From NCBI GenBank assembly GCA_945912145.1, contig CAMEBF010000001.1, forward strand, positions 1-64,000: 64,000 bases of DNA. Direction: 5' to 3'. Below the pieces are notes generated by a model that was not told the DNA's origin, did no database searches, and saw only the letters and a list, made by a program, of their open reading frames with translations. This document shows positions 14,368 to 22,976 of this stretch, one piece after another. The position numbers were made by a program, and so were the translations under genes. How positions within the stretch are numbered: position 1 is the first letter of the stretch; every line of letters starts with the position of its first letter. The DNA is from an uncultured Clostridia bacterium. GTDB lineage: Bacteria > Bacillota > Clostridia > Oscillospirales > Acutalibacteraceae.

Positions 14368-16980
14368 ATGAATCAGTACAACATTGCTCATGATCCCGAG
14401 ACGCTTGAAACAGCTCTCGCAGGCGTCAGAGAGGCGCAGAAGATCTTTGCCACCTACACCCAGGAGCAGGTCGATAAGATCTTTCTCGCGGCGGCAACCG
14501 CAGCCAACAAAATGAGAATCCCCCTTGCCAAAATGGCCGTGGAAGAAACGGGCATGGGCATCGTGGAAGATAAGGTTATCAAGAACCATTACGCGGCGGA
14601 GTATATTTACAACGCTTATAAGAATACCAAGACCTGCGGCGTGATCGAAGAGGATAAGGCTTTCGGCATCAAGAAGATCGCGGAGCCCATCGGCGTTGTC
14701 GCCGCCGTTATTCCGACGACGAACCCCACCTCGACTGCCATTTTCAAAACGCTGATTTCCCTGAAAACGAGAAACGGCATCATCATCAGCCCGCATCCCA
14801 GAGCCAAGAAGTGTACCGTTGAAGCGGCGAAAGTCGTTCTTGACGCCGCTGTGGAAGCCGGTGCTCCTGCGGGCATCATCGGCTGGATCGACACGCCGTC
14901 TCTGGAAATGACAAACACCCTGATGAAAGAAGCCGACATCATTCTCGCCACCGGCGGCCCCGGCATGGTCAAATCCGCTTATTCGAGCGGCACGCCTGCT
15001 CTCGGCGTCGGCGCCGGCAATACGCCTGCTATCATCGACGACACAGCGGATATTATCCTCGCCGTCAACTCAATTATTCATTCCAAGACGTTCGATAACG
15101 GCATGATCTGCGCGTCCGAGCAGTCGGTCATCGTGCACGAAAAAGTGTATAAGGCTGTTAAGAAAGAGTTCGCCGACAGAGGCTGCTATTTCCTGAATCA
15201 CGACGAACTGAATAAAGTTCGCAAAACCATCTTGATTAACGGCGCATTAAATGCTAAAATAGTAGGACAGAAGCCTGTTACGATTGCGGCTCTCGCCGGC
15301 GTGACCGTTCCCGAAGAGACAAAGATCCTCATCGGCGAAGTGGAAAGCGTCGACATCAGCGAAGAGTTTGCGCATGAAAAGCTTTCTCCCGTTCTTGCCA
15401 TGTATAAAGCGAAAGACATTCAGGACGCTTTCGATAAGGCGGAGCACCTGATCGCCGACGGCGGCTACGGTCACACGTCCTCGATTTATCTCGACGTGCA
15501 GACGCAGCAGGAAAAGCTGAATGAATTTGCCGAAAGAATGAAGACCTGCCGTATTCTGGTCAATACGCCTTCTTCTCAGGGCGGTATCGGCGATATGTAC
15601 AACTTCAAGCTGGCTCCCTCTCTGACGCTGGGCTGTGGCTCCTGGGGCGGTAACTCCGTTTCCGAGAACGTCGGCGTCAAGCACCTGCTGAATGTCAAAA
15701 CCGTTGCCGAGAGGAGAGAGAATATGCTTTGGTTCAGAGCGCCTGAAAAGGTCTATATCAAAAAGGGCTGCCTGCCCGTAGCTCTTGATGAGCTGAAAAA
15801 TGTCATGCACAAGAAGAGAGCGTTCGTCGTAACCGACAGCTTCCTGTATAAGAACGGCTACACCAAGCCGATCACCGATAAGCTCGATGAAATGGGCATT
15901 CAGCACACCACGTTCTATAACGTCGCTCCCGACCCCACGCTGGCCTGTGCGAAAGAGGGCACGGCGCAGATGGCGGCTTTCGAGCCCGATGTCATCATCG
16001 CGCTCGGCGGCGGCTCCGCGATGGACGCTGCCAAGATCATGTGGGTCATGTATGAGCATCCCGAAGCGGACTTCATGGATATGGCCATGCGCTTTGTCGA
16101 TATCAGAAAGAGAGTTTACACCTTCCCGAAGATGGGCGAAAAAGCCTATTTCATCGCCGTTCCCACGTCGGCCGGTACCGGTTCGGAGGTCACACCCTTT
16201 GCGGTTATCACCGATGAAAAGACGGGCGTCAAATATCCGCTTGCCGACTACGAGCTGATGCCGAATATGGCGATCGTTGACGCCGATATGCACATGACCG
16301 CGCCGAAAGGCCTGACGGCTGCTTCCGGTATTGACGCCGTGACGCACGCTCTGGAAGCCTATGCCTCTATGCTCGCGACCGATTACACGGACGGTCTTGC
16401 GCTTCGTTCGCTGAAAATGATCTTCGAGTACCTGCCCAGAGCCTACGACAACGGCCCGAACGATCCCGTTGCGAGAGAGAAGATGGCCAACGCTGCCACG
16501 ATGGCCGGTATGGCGTTCGCGAACGCGTTCCTCGGTGTCTGCCACTCGATGGCACATAAGCTCGGCGCGTTCCATCATCTGCCGCACGGCGTCGCCAACG
16601 CGCTGATGATCGACGAGGTGCTTCGCTTCAATGCGGCGGAGGTTCCCGCAAAGATGGGTACGTTCCCGCAGTACGACCATCCCCATACGCTTGCCCGCTA
16701 CGCGGAGGTTGCCGATTCTCTCGGCATCAAGGGCAAGAACGATACCGAAAAGCTTGAGAACCTTATCAAGGCGATCGACGAGCTGAAAGAAAAGGTCGGT
16801 ATCAAGAAGACGATCCGTGAGTATGTTCCCGATGAAGCGGATTTCCTTGCCCGTCTCGATGAAATGACGGAGCAGGCGTTCGACGATCAGTGCACCGGCG
16901 CGAATCCGAGATATCCGCTGATGAGAGAAATCAAACAGATGTACCTGAACGCCTATTACGGCACGCACGAAAAAGTTTAA
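14368..16980 (+). CDS. adhE: Bifunctional acetaldehyde-CoA/alcohol dehydrogenase
   Basis: The 870-residue protein fuses an aldehyde dehydrogenase domain (about 1-440, catalytic Cys248 in MICASEQ) with an iron-dependent alcohol dehydrogenase domain (about 455-865, GGGSAMDAAK and metal-site HSMAHKLGAFHHLPHG). It reduces acetyl-CoA to ethanol in two NADH-using steps in the cytoplasm, often forming spirosomes. Its position 43 bases after rex, with a GGAG site, indicates one transcript under Rex control. Length is typical of AdhE. Confidence 0.98.
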   Translation: MNQYNIAHDPETLETALAGVREAQKIFATYTQEQVDKIFLAAATAANKMRIPLAKMAVEETGMGIVEDKVIKNHYAAEYIYNAYKNTKTCGVIEEDKAFGIKKIAEPIGVVAAVIPTTNPTSTAIFKTLISLKTRNGIIISPHPRAKKCTVEAAKVVLDAAVEAGAPAGIIGWIDTPSLEMTNTLMKEADIILATGGPGMVKSAYSSGTPALGVGAGNTPAIIDDTADIILAVNSIIHSKTFDNGMICASEQSVIVHEKVYKAVKKEFADRGCYFLNHDELNKVRKTILINGALNAKIVGQKPVTIAALAGVTVPEETKILIGEVESVDISEEFAHEKLSPVLAMYKAKDIQDAFDKAEHLIADGGYGHTSSIYLDVQTQQEKLNEFAERMKTCRILVNTPSSQGGIGDMYNFKLAPSLTLGCGSWGGNSVSENVGVKHLLNVKTVAERRENMLWFRAPEKVYIKKGCLPVALDELKNVMHKKRAFVVTDSFLYKNGYTKPITDKLDEMGIQHTTFYNVAPDPTLACAKEGTAQMAAFEPDVIIALGGGSAMDAAKIMWVMYEHPEADFMDMAMRFVDIRKRVYTFPKMGEKAYFIAVPTSAGTGSEVTPFAVITDEKTGVKYPLADYELMPNMAIVDADMHMTAPKGLTAASGIDAVTHALEAYASMLATDYTDGLALRSLKMIFEYLPRAYDNGPNDPVAREKMANAATMAGMAFANAFLGVCHSMAHKLGAFHHLPHGVANALMIDEVLRFNAAEVPAKMGTFPQYDHPHTLARYAEVADSLGIKGKNDTEKLENLIKAIDELKEKVGIKKTIREYVPDEADFLARLDEMTEQAFDDQCTGANPRYPLMREIKQMYLNAYYGTHEKV

Positions 16981-16994
16981 GGAGGAAAACTGCC

Positions 16995-17753
16995 ATGAGC
17001 TTTAATCTTGACAGAGTGATTGCTGTCCGGAACAGCAAAATCGTTTATCGCGACGGCGATAAATCCATTAAGGTTTTCGATAAGGAATACAAAAAAGCCG
17101 ACGTCCTCAACGAGGCGCTGAATCAGGCGAGAATTGAGGAGACGGGGCTGAACATTCCCCGCGTGCAGGAGGTTTCCGTTGTCGAGGACGGCAAATGGGC
17201 GATCGTGACCGATTATATCGAGGGCAAAACGCTTTCCCGTCTGATGGAGGAAAATCCCGATAAGTATGACGAGTATCTCGAGCTTTTTGTCGATCTTCAG
17301 ATTCAGGTGCATTCCATGAGATGCCCGCTTCTGACGAAGCTGAAAGATAAAATGAACCGCAAGATCACCGAAGCCGATCTTGACGCGACGACCCGCTATG
17401 AGCTGCACACCCGTCTTGAGGGTATGCCCAAGCACAACAAGGTCTGCCACGGCGATTTCCGGCCCTCCAATATCATCATTGCCGAGGACGGCACGCCCTA
17501 TATCATCGACTGGTCCCACGCGACGCAGGGCAACGCCTCCGCCGACGTCGCCAGAACGTATCTGCTGTTCTGGCTCAAGGGAGACATCGAGGGTGCGCAT
17601 AAATATCTGGATCTCTTCTGCAAAAAGAGCGATACCGCCAAGCAGTATATCCAGAAATGGCTGCCCATCGTAGCGGCATCCCAGTCCGTCAAGGGCAATC
17701 CCAAGGAGAGAGAGTTCCTGCTGTCCTGGGTCAACGTCGTCGAGTACGAATAA
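16995..17753 (+). CDS. Aminoglycoside-phosphotransferase-fold kinase (TIGR02172-like)
   Basis: The 252-residue protein has the small-molecule kinase fold. Catalytic HGDFRPSNIII near residues 153-163 and the metal-binding IDWSHA near 173-178 are intact, and a TDYIEGKTLSRLM hinge is present. The native substrate is not known; many such proteins are not antibiotic kinases. It starts 14 bases after adhE behind GGAGGAAA. Its place between adhE and the hydrogenase-linked genes suggests a metabolic role tied to redox genes, which is an inference from context. Confidence 0.85.
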   Translation: MSFNLDRVIAVRNSKIVYRDGDKSIKVFDKEYKKADVLNEALNQARIEETGLNIPRVQEVSVVEDGKWAIVTDYIEGKTLSRLMEENPDKYDEYLELFVDLQIQVHSMRCPLLTKLKDKMNRKITEADLDATTRYELHTRLEGMPKHNKVCHGDFRPSNIIIAEDGTPYIIDWSHATQGNASADVARTYLLFWLKGDIEGAHKYLDLFCKKSDTAKQYIQKWLPIVAASQSVKGNPKEREFLLSWVNVVEYE

Positions 17754-17762
17754 ACAAAACCA

Positions 17763-17794
17763 CGGCAAAGGGCGGAGCAGTCTGCCCTCTGCCG
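17763..17794 (+). other. Intercistronic hairpin before the ferredoxin-like genes
   Basis: CGGCA/TGCCG and AGGGC/GCCCT form a long stem with one bulged A on the left arm. There is no T run, so it may stabilise or process mRNA more than terminate it. Confidence 0.5.
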
Positions 17795-17829
17795 CCTGAT
17801 CTTATCATAAATTATAAGGAGACATTACC

Positions 17830-18069
17830 ATGAAAGTTACCGTTTGTATCGGCAGCTCCTGCCATCTGAAAGGCTCGAGAAGCGTAGTAGAAGAACTCCA
17901 GTACCTCGTCGCGGAAAACAACCTGAAAGACAAGGTTGAGCTTGGCGGCACATTCTGCATGGGCAGATGCCAGGAAGGCGTCTGCGTCACGGTGGACGAT
18001 AAATTTTACTCGGTTTCTCCCGAAACCACCAAAGAATTTTTTGAGAAAGAAATTTTGGCGAGGGTGTGA
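17830..18069 (+). CDS. Thioredoxin-like [2Fe-2S] ferredoxin domain protein (first)
   Basis: The 79-residue protein has the NuoE-type thioredoxin-like [2Fe-2S] pattern: CIGSSC near residues 6-11 and CMGRC near 43-47. Such domains carry single electrons next to [FeFe]-hydrogenases and NADH-linked dehydrogenases. It overlaps the next gene by four bases (GTGA), indicating coupled translation. Partner identity is inferred from the hydrogenase genes downstream. Confidence 0.9.
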   Translation: MKVTVCIGSSCHLKGSRSVVEELQYLVAENNLKDKVELGGTFCMGRCQEGVCVTVDDKFYSVSPETTKEFFEKEILARV

Positions 18070-18332
18070 AAGGCTTGCTGATTCAGATTTGTGTCGGCAG
18101 CTCCTGTCATTTAAAAGGCTCGGAAGAGCTGGTTGAACTGTTTCAGGAGTCGATCGAAAAATATAAGCTGGATACGGAGATCACGCTTGCGGGCAGCTTT
18201 TGCACAGGACAGTGCAACCGCACGGGTGTGACCATTCAGTTCGATGACGATATCGTGACCGGCGTGACGACGGAGAATTTTCGCGATGTGTTCCGTCAGC
18301 GTGTGCTGACGCCGCTCGGGATCAGGGAGTAA
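18066..18332 (+). CDS. Thioredoxin-like [2Fe-2S] ferredoxin domain protein (second)
   Basis: The 88-residue paralogue of the preceding gene shares ICVGSSCHLKGS and has the second pair as CTGQC. It starts with GTG at 18066 inside the stop of its neighbour. It lies six bases before the sensory hydrogenase gene. Two such proteins in tandem are a feature of hydrogenase loci with NADH-linked or sensory partners. It probably passes electrons between the hydrogenases and another redox protein. Confidence 0.88.
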   Translation: MKGLLIQICVGSSCHLKGSEELVELFQESIEKYKLDTEITLAGSFCTGQCNRTGVTIQFDDDIVTGVTTENFRDVFRQRVLTPLGIRE

Positions 18333-18338
18333 ACAGCG

Positions 18339-20009
18339 ATGACAGAAGTTCTCAGATTAAAAAAATCCAACTGCAAAAACTGCTATAAATGCATCCGGCA
18401 TTGCCCCGTGAAATCCATTCGTATTTCCGGCAATCAGGCGCATATCGTCGGCAATGAGTGCATTCTGTGCGGTCAGTGCTTCGTTGTTTGTCCGCAGAAT
18501 GCGAAAGAGATCGTGGACGAGACGGAAAAAGCCAAGGTGCTCATTCAGTCCGGCGCGCCCGTTTACGTCAGCCTTGCGCCGTCTTTTGCCGCGAATTACG
18601 GCGGCATCGGCATCGGCGGCATGAGAAAGGCTCTGAAACAGCTCGGTTTCGCTGAGGTTGAGGAAACGGCCATCGGCGCGAGCATCGTCAAGACGGAATA
18701 CGAACGTATTCTCGATGAAGAGCAGCCCGATATTCTGATCTCCTCCTGTTGTCACAGCCTGAATCTGCTGATTCAGAAGCATTATCCGCAGGAGCTTGCG
18801 TATCTCGCAAAAGTCCTCTCGCCCATGCAGGCGCATTGTCAGGACATCAAAAAGCGCGTGCCCGAGGCAAAGACCGTCTTTATCGGTCCCTGCGTCGCGA
18901 AAAAGGACGAGGTCGCGTATTACGGCAATGTGGACGCCGCGCTGACGTTCGAGGAATTGTCCGAATGGCTTGCGGAGGAAAATATCAAACTCGAGCCGGA
19001 TATGGACGCCGAAGAAAAAAGCCGCGCCAGAATTTTCCCGACGACCGGCGGCGTTCTGGCGACGATGAAGAGACGGGACGACTATACCTATCTTGCCATC
19101 GACGGTACGGAGAACTGCATCGCCGCGCTCAAAGACATTGAAGCCGGCAATCTGCACCGTTGTTTCATTGAGATGTCCTCCTGCGCGGGAAGCTGCATCT
19201 GCGGCCCTGTTATGGAGAAATTCCACCGTTCGCCGGTGCGCGATTTCGTGGCGGTCAAGCAATACGCCGGCAAAGAGGATTTCGAGACGGCGACCTATAC
19301 CCACGCGGAGATGGCAAAGAATCTCGAATTTATCGACCGCAAGCTGCAAATGCCGTCGGAGACCGAGATCGCTGCGACGCTGCGGAAAATGGGCAAAAAC
19401 AAAAAATCCGACGAGCTCAACTGCGGCTCGTGCGGTTACAATACCTGCCGCGAAAAGGCGATCGCCATTCTGCAGGGCAAGGCGGATGTTTCCATGTGCC
19501 TGCCGTTCCTGAAAGAAAAAGCGGAGAACTTCTCCGATACCATTATCAATAATACGCCCAACGGTATTCTCGTGCTCAACGACGATCTTGAGGTGCAGCA
19601 GATCAATAAGGCTGCGCTCAAGATCATGAATATCCCGCTTGCGTCCGATGTGCTCGGCGAACAGGTCGTGCGCATTCTCGATCCGGCGGATTTCATTGAG
19701 GTCAAGAAGTCCGGACGCGGCATTCACGATAAACGCATCTATCTTGCGGAGTACGACCGCTATGTCGAAGAGACGATCACGCTCGACCGCGAATACCATA
19801 TTCTCATCTGCATCATGCGTGACGTGACGGCAGAGGAGAACGAACGCAAAAAGAAAGAGGCGCTCGGCAAACAGACGATCGAGATCACCGATAACGTCGT
19901 CAACAAGCAGATGCGCATTGTTCAGGAGATCGCGTCCCTGCTCGGCGAGACCACGGCGGAGACGAAGATCGCGCTGACCAAACTGAAGGAGTCGATCAGC
20001 GATGAATAA
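18339..20009 (+). CDS. Sensory [FeFe]-hydrogenase with PAS domain (group C, HsfB-like)
   Basis: The 556-residue protein has two [4Fe-4S] ferredoxin motifs (Cys12, 15, 18, 22 and Cys41, 44, 47, 51), an H-cluster domain (about 72-335) with SSCCHS (Cys137-138), GPCVAKK (Cys185) and SSCAGSC (Cys282, 286), another iron-sulfur site CGSCGYNTC with Cys387, and a PAS domain (about 400-500). Group C enzymes of this layout are thought to sense H2 or redox state instead of producing much H2. The downstream SpoIIE-type phosphatase overlaps it by eight bases, which supports a signalling role. Confidence 0.9.
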   Translation: MTEVLRLKKSNCKNCYKCIRHCPVKSIRISGNQAHIVGNECILCGQCFVVCPQNAKEIVDETEKAKVLIQSGAPVYVSLAPSFAANYGGIGIGGMRKALKQLGFAEVEETAIGASIVKTEYERILDEEQPDILISSCCHSLNLLIQKHYPQELAYLAKVLSPMQAHCQDIKKRVPEAKTVFIGPCVAKKDEVAYYGNVDAALTFEELSEWLAEENIKLEPDMDAEEKSRARIFPTTGGVLATMKRRDDYTYLAIDGTENCIAALKDIEAGNLHRCFIEMSSCAGSCICGPVMEKFHRSPVRDFVAVKQYAGKEDFETATYTHAEMAKNLEFIDRKLQMPSETEIAATLRKMGKNKKSDELNCGSCGYNTCREKAIAILQGKADVSMCLPFLKEKAENFSDTIINNTPNGILVLNDDLEVQQINKAALKIMNIPLASDVLGEQVVRILDPADFIEVKKSGRGIHDKRIYLAEYDRYVEETITLDREYHILICIMRDVTAEENERKKKEALGKQTIEITDNVVNKQMRIVQEIASLLGETTAETKIALTKLKESISDE

Positions 20010-21174
20010 CCTTTGCGCCGACATCGGCTACCGCAGCATCAACCATTACGGCGAAGAGCTTTGCGGCGACCACGTTGACGTGGTGGAGCAGAACGACAAT
20101 TCGACGGTCATCGTGCTGGCGGACGGTCTTGGGAGCGGCGTCAAAGCGAGCATCCTCTCGACGCTGACTTCCAAAATCATCTCCACTATGATGGCGGCGG
20201 GACTGACGCTTGAGGACTGCGTTGAGACGATCGCGGCAACCTTGCCGATCTGTTCCGTCCGCGGCGTCGCCTATTCGACGTTCACGATCATCCGCCTTGT
20301 CAATAACGAGGAAGCGGATGTCATTCAGTACGATAATCCGCTCCTGATTCTCCTGCGTGACGGCGAGAATTACGACTACCCGAAGACGGAAATGAACATC
20401 GGCGGCAAGACGATCTACCGTTCCCGGATCACGCTTCAGGAGGACGATATTTTCATCGCCATGAGCGACGGCTGTCCTCATGCCGGCATCGGCACGGCGT
20501 ATAATTTCGGCTGGAAGCGCAAGGACATTATTGAATATATGCAGCCGCTGTTCTATGTCGGCTATACCGCAAAGACGCTCTCGTCGATTCTGCTCGATGA
20601 GGTGTATCGGCTCTACGGCGAAAAGCCCGGCGACGATGCGACGGTCTGCACCGTTAAAATCCGCAAGCGTCAGCCGATGAATCTGCTGTTTGGCCCGCCG
20701 TCCAACCCCGATGACTGCAACAAGATGATGTCGCTCTTCTTCTCCAAAGAGGGCAAGCACATCGTTTGCGGCGGTACGACGTCGTCCATCGCGGCCAAAT
20801 ATCTCGGTAAGCCCGTGAAGCCCACGCTTGAGTTTATCGATAAGGAAGTGCCGCCGATCGCGGAGATCGAAGGCGTCGATCTGGTGACAGAGGGCGTGAT
20901 CACGGTCAATAAGGTCTGCGAATACGCAAGGGACTATCTCGGCGACAATACGCTCTACGAAAAATGGAGCGTCAGCCGCGACGGTGCGTCGCTGATCTGC
21001 CGTTTGCTGTTTGAAGAGGCGACCGATATCAATTTCTTTGTCGGTCGAGCCGTCAATCCGGCGCATCAGAATCCCGATCTACCGATCAATTTTAACATCA
21101 AAATGAATCTGGTGACGGAGCTTTCCGACAGCCTGAAAAAGATGGGAAAACGTATTAAGGTCAGTTATTTCTGA
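20002..21174 (+). CDS. SpoIIE-family (PP2C) serine/threonine phosphatase
   Basis: The 390-residue protein has a PP2C/SpoIIE phosphatase core (about 1-225) with ADGLGSG near 36-42, MSDGC near 154-158 and GDDATVC near 212-218, which hold metal-binding Asp residues. The last 165 residues are a separate domain I cannot name. Members dephosphorylate anti-sigma-factor antagonists or similar proteins. No membrane segment is seen. Overlap with the PAS hydrogenase suggests it is the output of H2/redox sensing. The target is not in this window. Confidence 0.88.
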   Translation: MNNLCADIGYRSINHYGEELCGDHVDVVEQNDNSTVIVLADGLGSGVKASILSTLTSKIISTMMAAGLTLEDCVETIAATLPICSVRGVAYSTFTIIRLVNNEEADVIQYDNPLLILLRDGENYDYPKTEMNIGGKTIYRSRITLQEDDIFIAMSDGCPHAGIGTAYNFGWKRKDIIEYMQPLFYVGYTAKTLSSILLDEVYRLYGEKPGDDATVCTVKIRKRQPMNLLFGPPSNPDDCNKMMSLFFSKEGKHIVCGGTTSSIAAKYLGKPVKPTLEFIDKEVPPIAEIEGVDLVTEGVITVNKVCEYARDYLGDNTLYEKWSVSRDGASLICRLLFEEATDINFFVGRAVNPAHQNPDLPINFNIKMNLVTELSDSLKKMGKRIKVSYF

Positions 21175-21210
21175 TTTTCAGATATTTTGTTTGTTTGTGA
21201 GGAGAAAGAT

Positions 21211-22635
21211 ATGAGAAAATTTGATACCAAAGTTCAATACCTGAAATATAAGGTGCTCCGTGAAGTCGCAAGACAGGCATGGAATGATACTTTACTTGAG
21301 AATCTTCTTGAAATCCCGAAAATCATCGTCCCGGGCAAAGAGCCGACGATGCGCTGCTGCGTGTATAAAGAGCGCGCGATTCTGTCCGAACGCGTCAAGA
21401 TCGCGATGGGCGGCGACGTCAACAATCCCAACTGTATTGAGGTCATCGACATCGCCTGTGATGAGTGTCCCATCGGCGGTTACGAAGTGACCAACGCCTG
21501 CCGCGGCTGTCTCGCGCATCGCTGCGAGGACGTCTGCAAGCGCGGCGCGATCTCGTTTGATCATCAGCAGAAAGCCCATATCGACAAATCCAAGTGCGTC
21601 GAGTGCGGCGCGTGCGCAAAGGTCTGCCCTTACGGCGCCATCACGGATAACGTCAGACCCTGCGTCCGTTCCTGCAAGGTCAAGGCGATCTCGATGGATG
21701 AGGAGAGAACGGCAGTCATCAATAATGACAAGTGTATCTCCTGCGGCGCATGCGTCTATCAATGCCCGTTCGGCGCGATCATGGATAAGTCGTATATTCT
21801 CAATGTCATTGACATGATTAAGAAGTCCGAGAATAACGCGAAATACAAGGTCTACGCTCTGGTTGCGCCGTCTATCGCCAGCCAGTTCACCTACGCGCAT
21901 CTCGGTCAGGTAATTGCCGGCATCAAGGCGCTCGGATTCTTTACGGTCGTTGAAGCGGCACTCGGCGCAGATATGGTTGCGTTTGCCGAAGCCAAGGAGC
22001 TTGCGGAAAAAGGCTTTTTGACCAGCTCCTGCTGTCCCGCGTTCGTGAGCTATGTCAAGAAGCAGTTCCCCGATCTCGCGCCGTATATATCGCATAACCT
22101 TTCTCCCATGGCGACGATCGCCAAATATATGAAGGAGCAGGAGCCCGACTGCAAGATCGTTTTCATCGGCCCCTGCACCGCGAAGAAAATGGAATTCCAT
22201 GACGAAAAGGTCAAGCCCTATATCGACAGCGTCATCACATTCGAGGAATTGCAGGCACTCTTTGACAGTAAGGGTCTCGATATCACGCTGATGAATGAGG
22301 ACGTCCTCGACAACGCTTCGTATTACGGACGCATTTTTGCCAGAAGCGGCGGTCTGTCCGACGCGGTGAAGCAGGGACTCAAAGAGCACGGTCTGGACGA
22401 TTTCGACCTGAAAGCTGTTGCGTGCGACGGCATCGAAGCCTGCCGCGTGGCGCTGCTCAAAGCGTCCAAACGGGTGCTCGACGGCAACTTCATTGAGGGT
22501 ATGGCGTGTACCGGTGGCTGTATCGGCGGCGCGGGCTGCCTGACCCACGGCGAAAAGAATAAGGCAGAGGTCGATAAGTACGGCAAGGAAGCCTACGAAA
22601 AGACCATCTCCGACGCTATCCGGGTTTTGAAATAA
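21211..22635 (+). CDS. Monomeric [FeFe]-hydrogenase (group B-like)
   Basis: The 474-residue protein has an N-terminal Cys-rich region (CDECP, CRGCLAHRCEDVCK), ferredoxin motifs CVECGACAKVCP and CISCGACVYQCP (about 129-185), then an H-cluster domain with TSSCCPAF (Cys274-275), GPCTAKK (Cys322) and ACTGGC (Cys433, 437). It should oxidise or evolve H2 with ferredoxin in the cytoplasm. The ATG at 21211 follows GAGGAGAAAG. The maturases HydE, HydF and HydG are not in this window and must lie elsewhere. Confidence 0.93.
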   Translation: MRKFDTKVQYLKYKVLREVARQAWNDTLLENLLEIPKIIVPGKEPTMRCCVYKERAILSERVKIAMGGDVNNPNCIEVIDIACDECPIGGYEVTNACRGCLAHRCEDVCKRGAISFDHQQKAHIDKSKCVECGACAKVCPYGAITDNVRPCVRSCKVKAISMDEERTAVINNDKCISCGACVYQCPFGAIMDKSYILNVIDMIKKSENNAKYKVYALVAPSIASQFTYAHLGQVIAGIKALGFFTVVEAALGADMVAFAEAKELAEKGFLTSSCCPAFVSYVKKQFPDLAPYISHNLSPMATIAKYMKEQEPDCKIVFIGPCTAKKMEFHDEKVKPYIDSVITFEELQALFDSKGLDITLMNEDVLDNASYYGRIFARSGGLSDAVKQGLKEHGLDDFDLKAVACDGIEACRVALLKASKRVLDGNFIEGMACTGGCIGGAGCLTHGEKNKAEVDKYGKEAYEKTISDAIRVLK

Positions 22636-22652
22636 TCAATACAAAATAACAG

Positions 22653-22676
22653 CGGCAGCTTCGGCTGCCGTTTGTT
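22653..22676 (+). terminator. Terminator after the hydrogenase gene
   Basis: CGGCAGC/GCTGCCG closes a TTCG tetraloop and is followed by TTTG-TTTT. Confidence 0.85.
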
Positions 22677-22704
22677 TTATCATAAAGTTTATTGATACAT
22701 ATTG

Positions 22705-22873
22705 AAAAGTTTCGGTCGAGCCTTTTTAAAAGTTCGTGGGGTCGAGGGGCAAAGCCCATCGTCGCGGTCCGCAGACCGCGAAATCCCCTTGCCGAAAAAA
22801 GCGCAGGAGGGTAGGAAAACCAGTCAGGGGTGACTGTTTTTCCGTAGGGAACCCACGCTTGGGGTTCCCTGAT
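22705..22873 (-). repeat. Repeat family A, copy A2
   Basis: This copy lies in reverse orientation between the hydrogenase terminator and the GH127 gene. The 8-bp stem GGGAACCC/GGGTTCCC keeps its pairing with a different loop. The 12-bp stem has one mismatch. The outer stem near the left end is decayed (CGAGCC against GTTCG). Read on the plus strand its end hairpin is followed by a T run and could terminate transcription. Confidence 0.88.
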
Positions 22874-22976
22874 TTTTATGGAACTTGCCAAAAGACTTTA
22901 TGCGGAATTTGTCAATTTTCCCACTTGTAAAATAGAGCGTTTTTCTATAAAATGGAATCGAAACGGAGGAATGCAT

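Noticed and set aside
15247..16968. 573-residue minus-strand frame opposite adhE, and similar long antisense frames opposite hydrogenase, phosphatase and recA genes
   Set aside because: They mirror strongly coding sense genes with high GC at third positions, and are rich in Arg, His and Asp as antisense shadows usually are.
16995..17753. Antibiotic-resistance kinase
   Set aside because: The kinase fold is shared with resistance enzymes, but the neighbourhood is housekeeping redox metabolism and no mobile element is adjacent.
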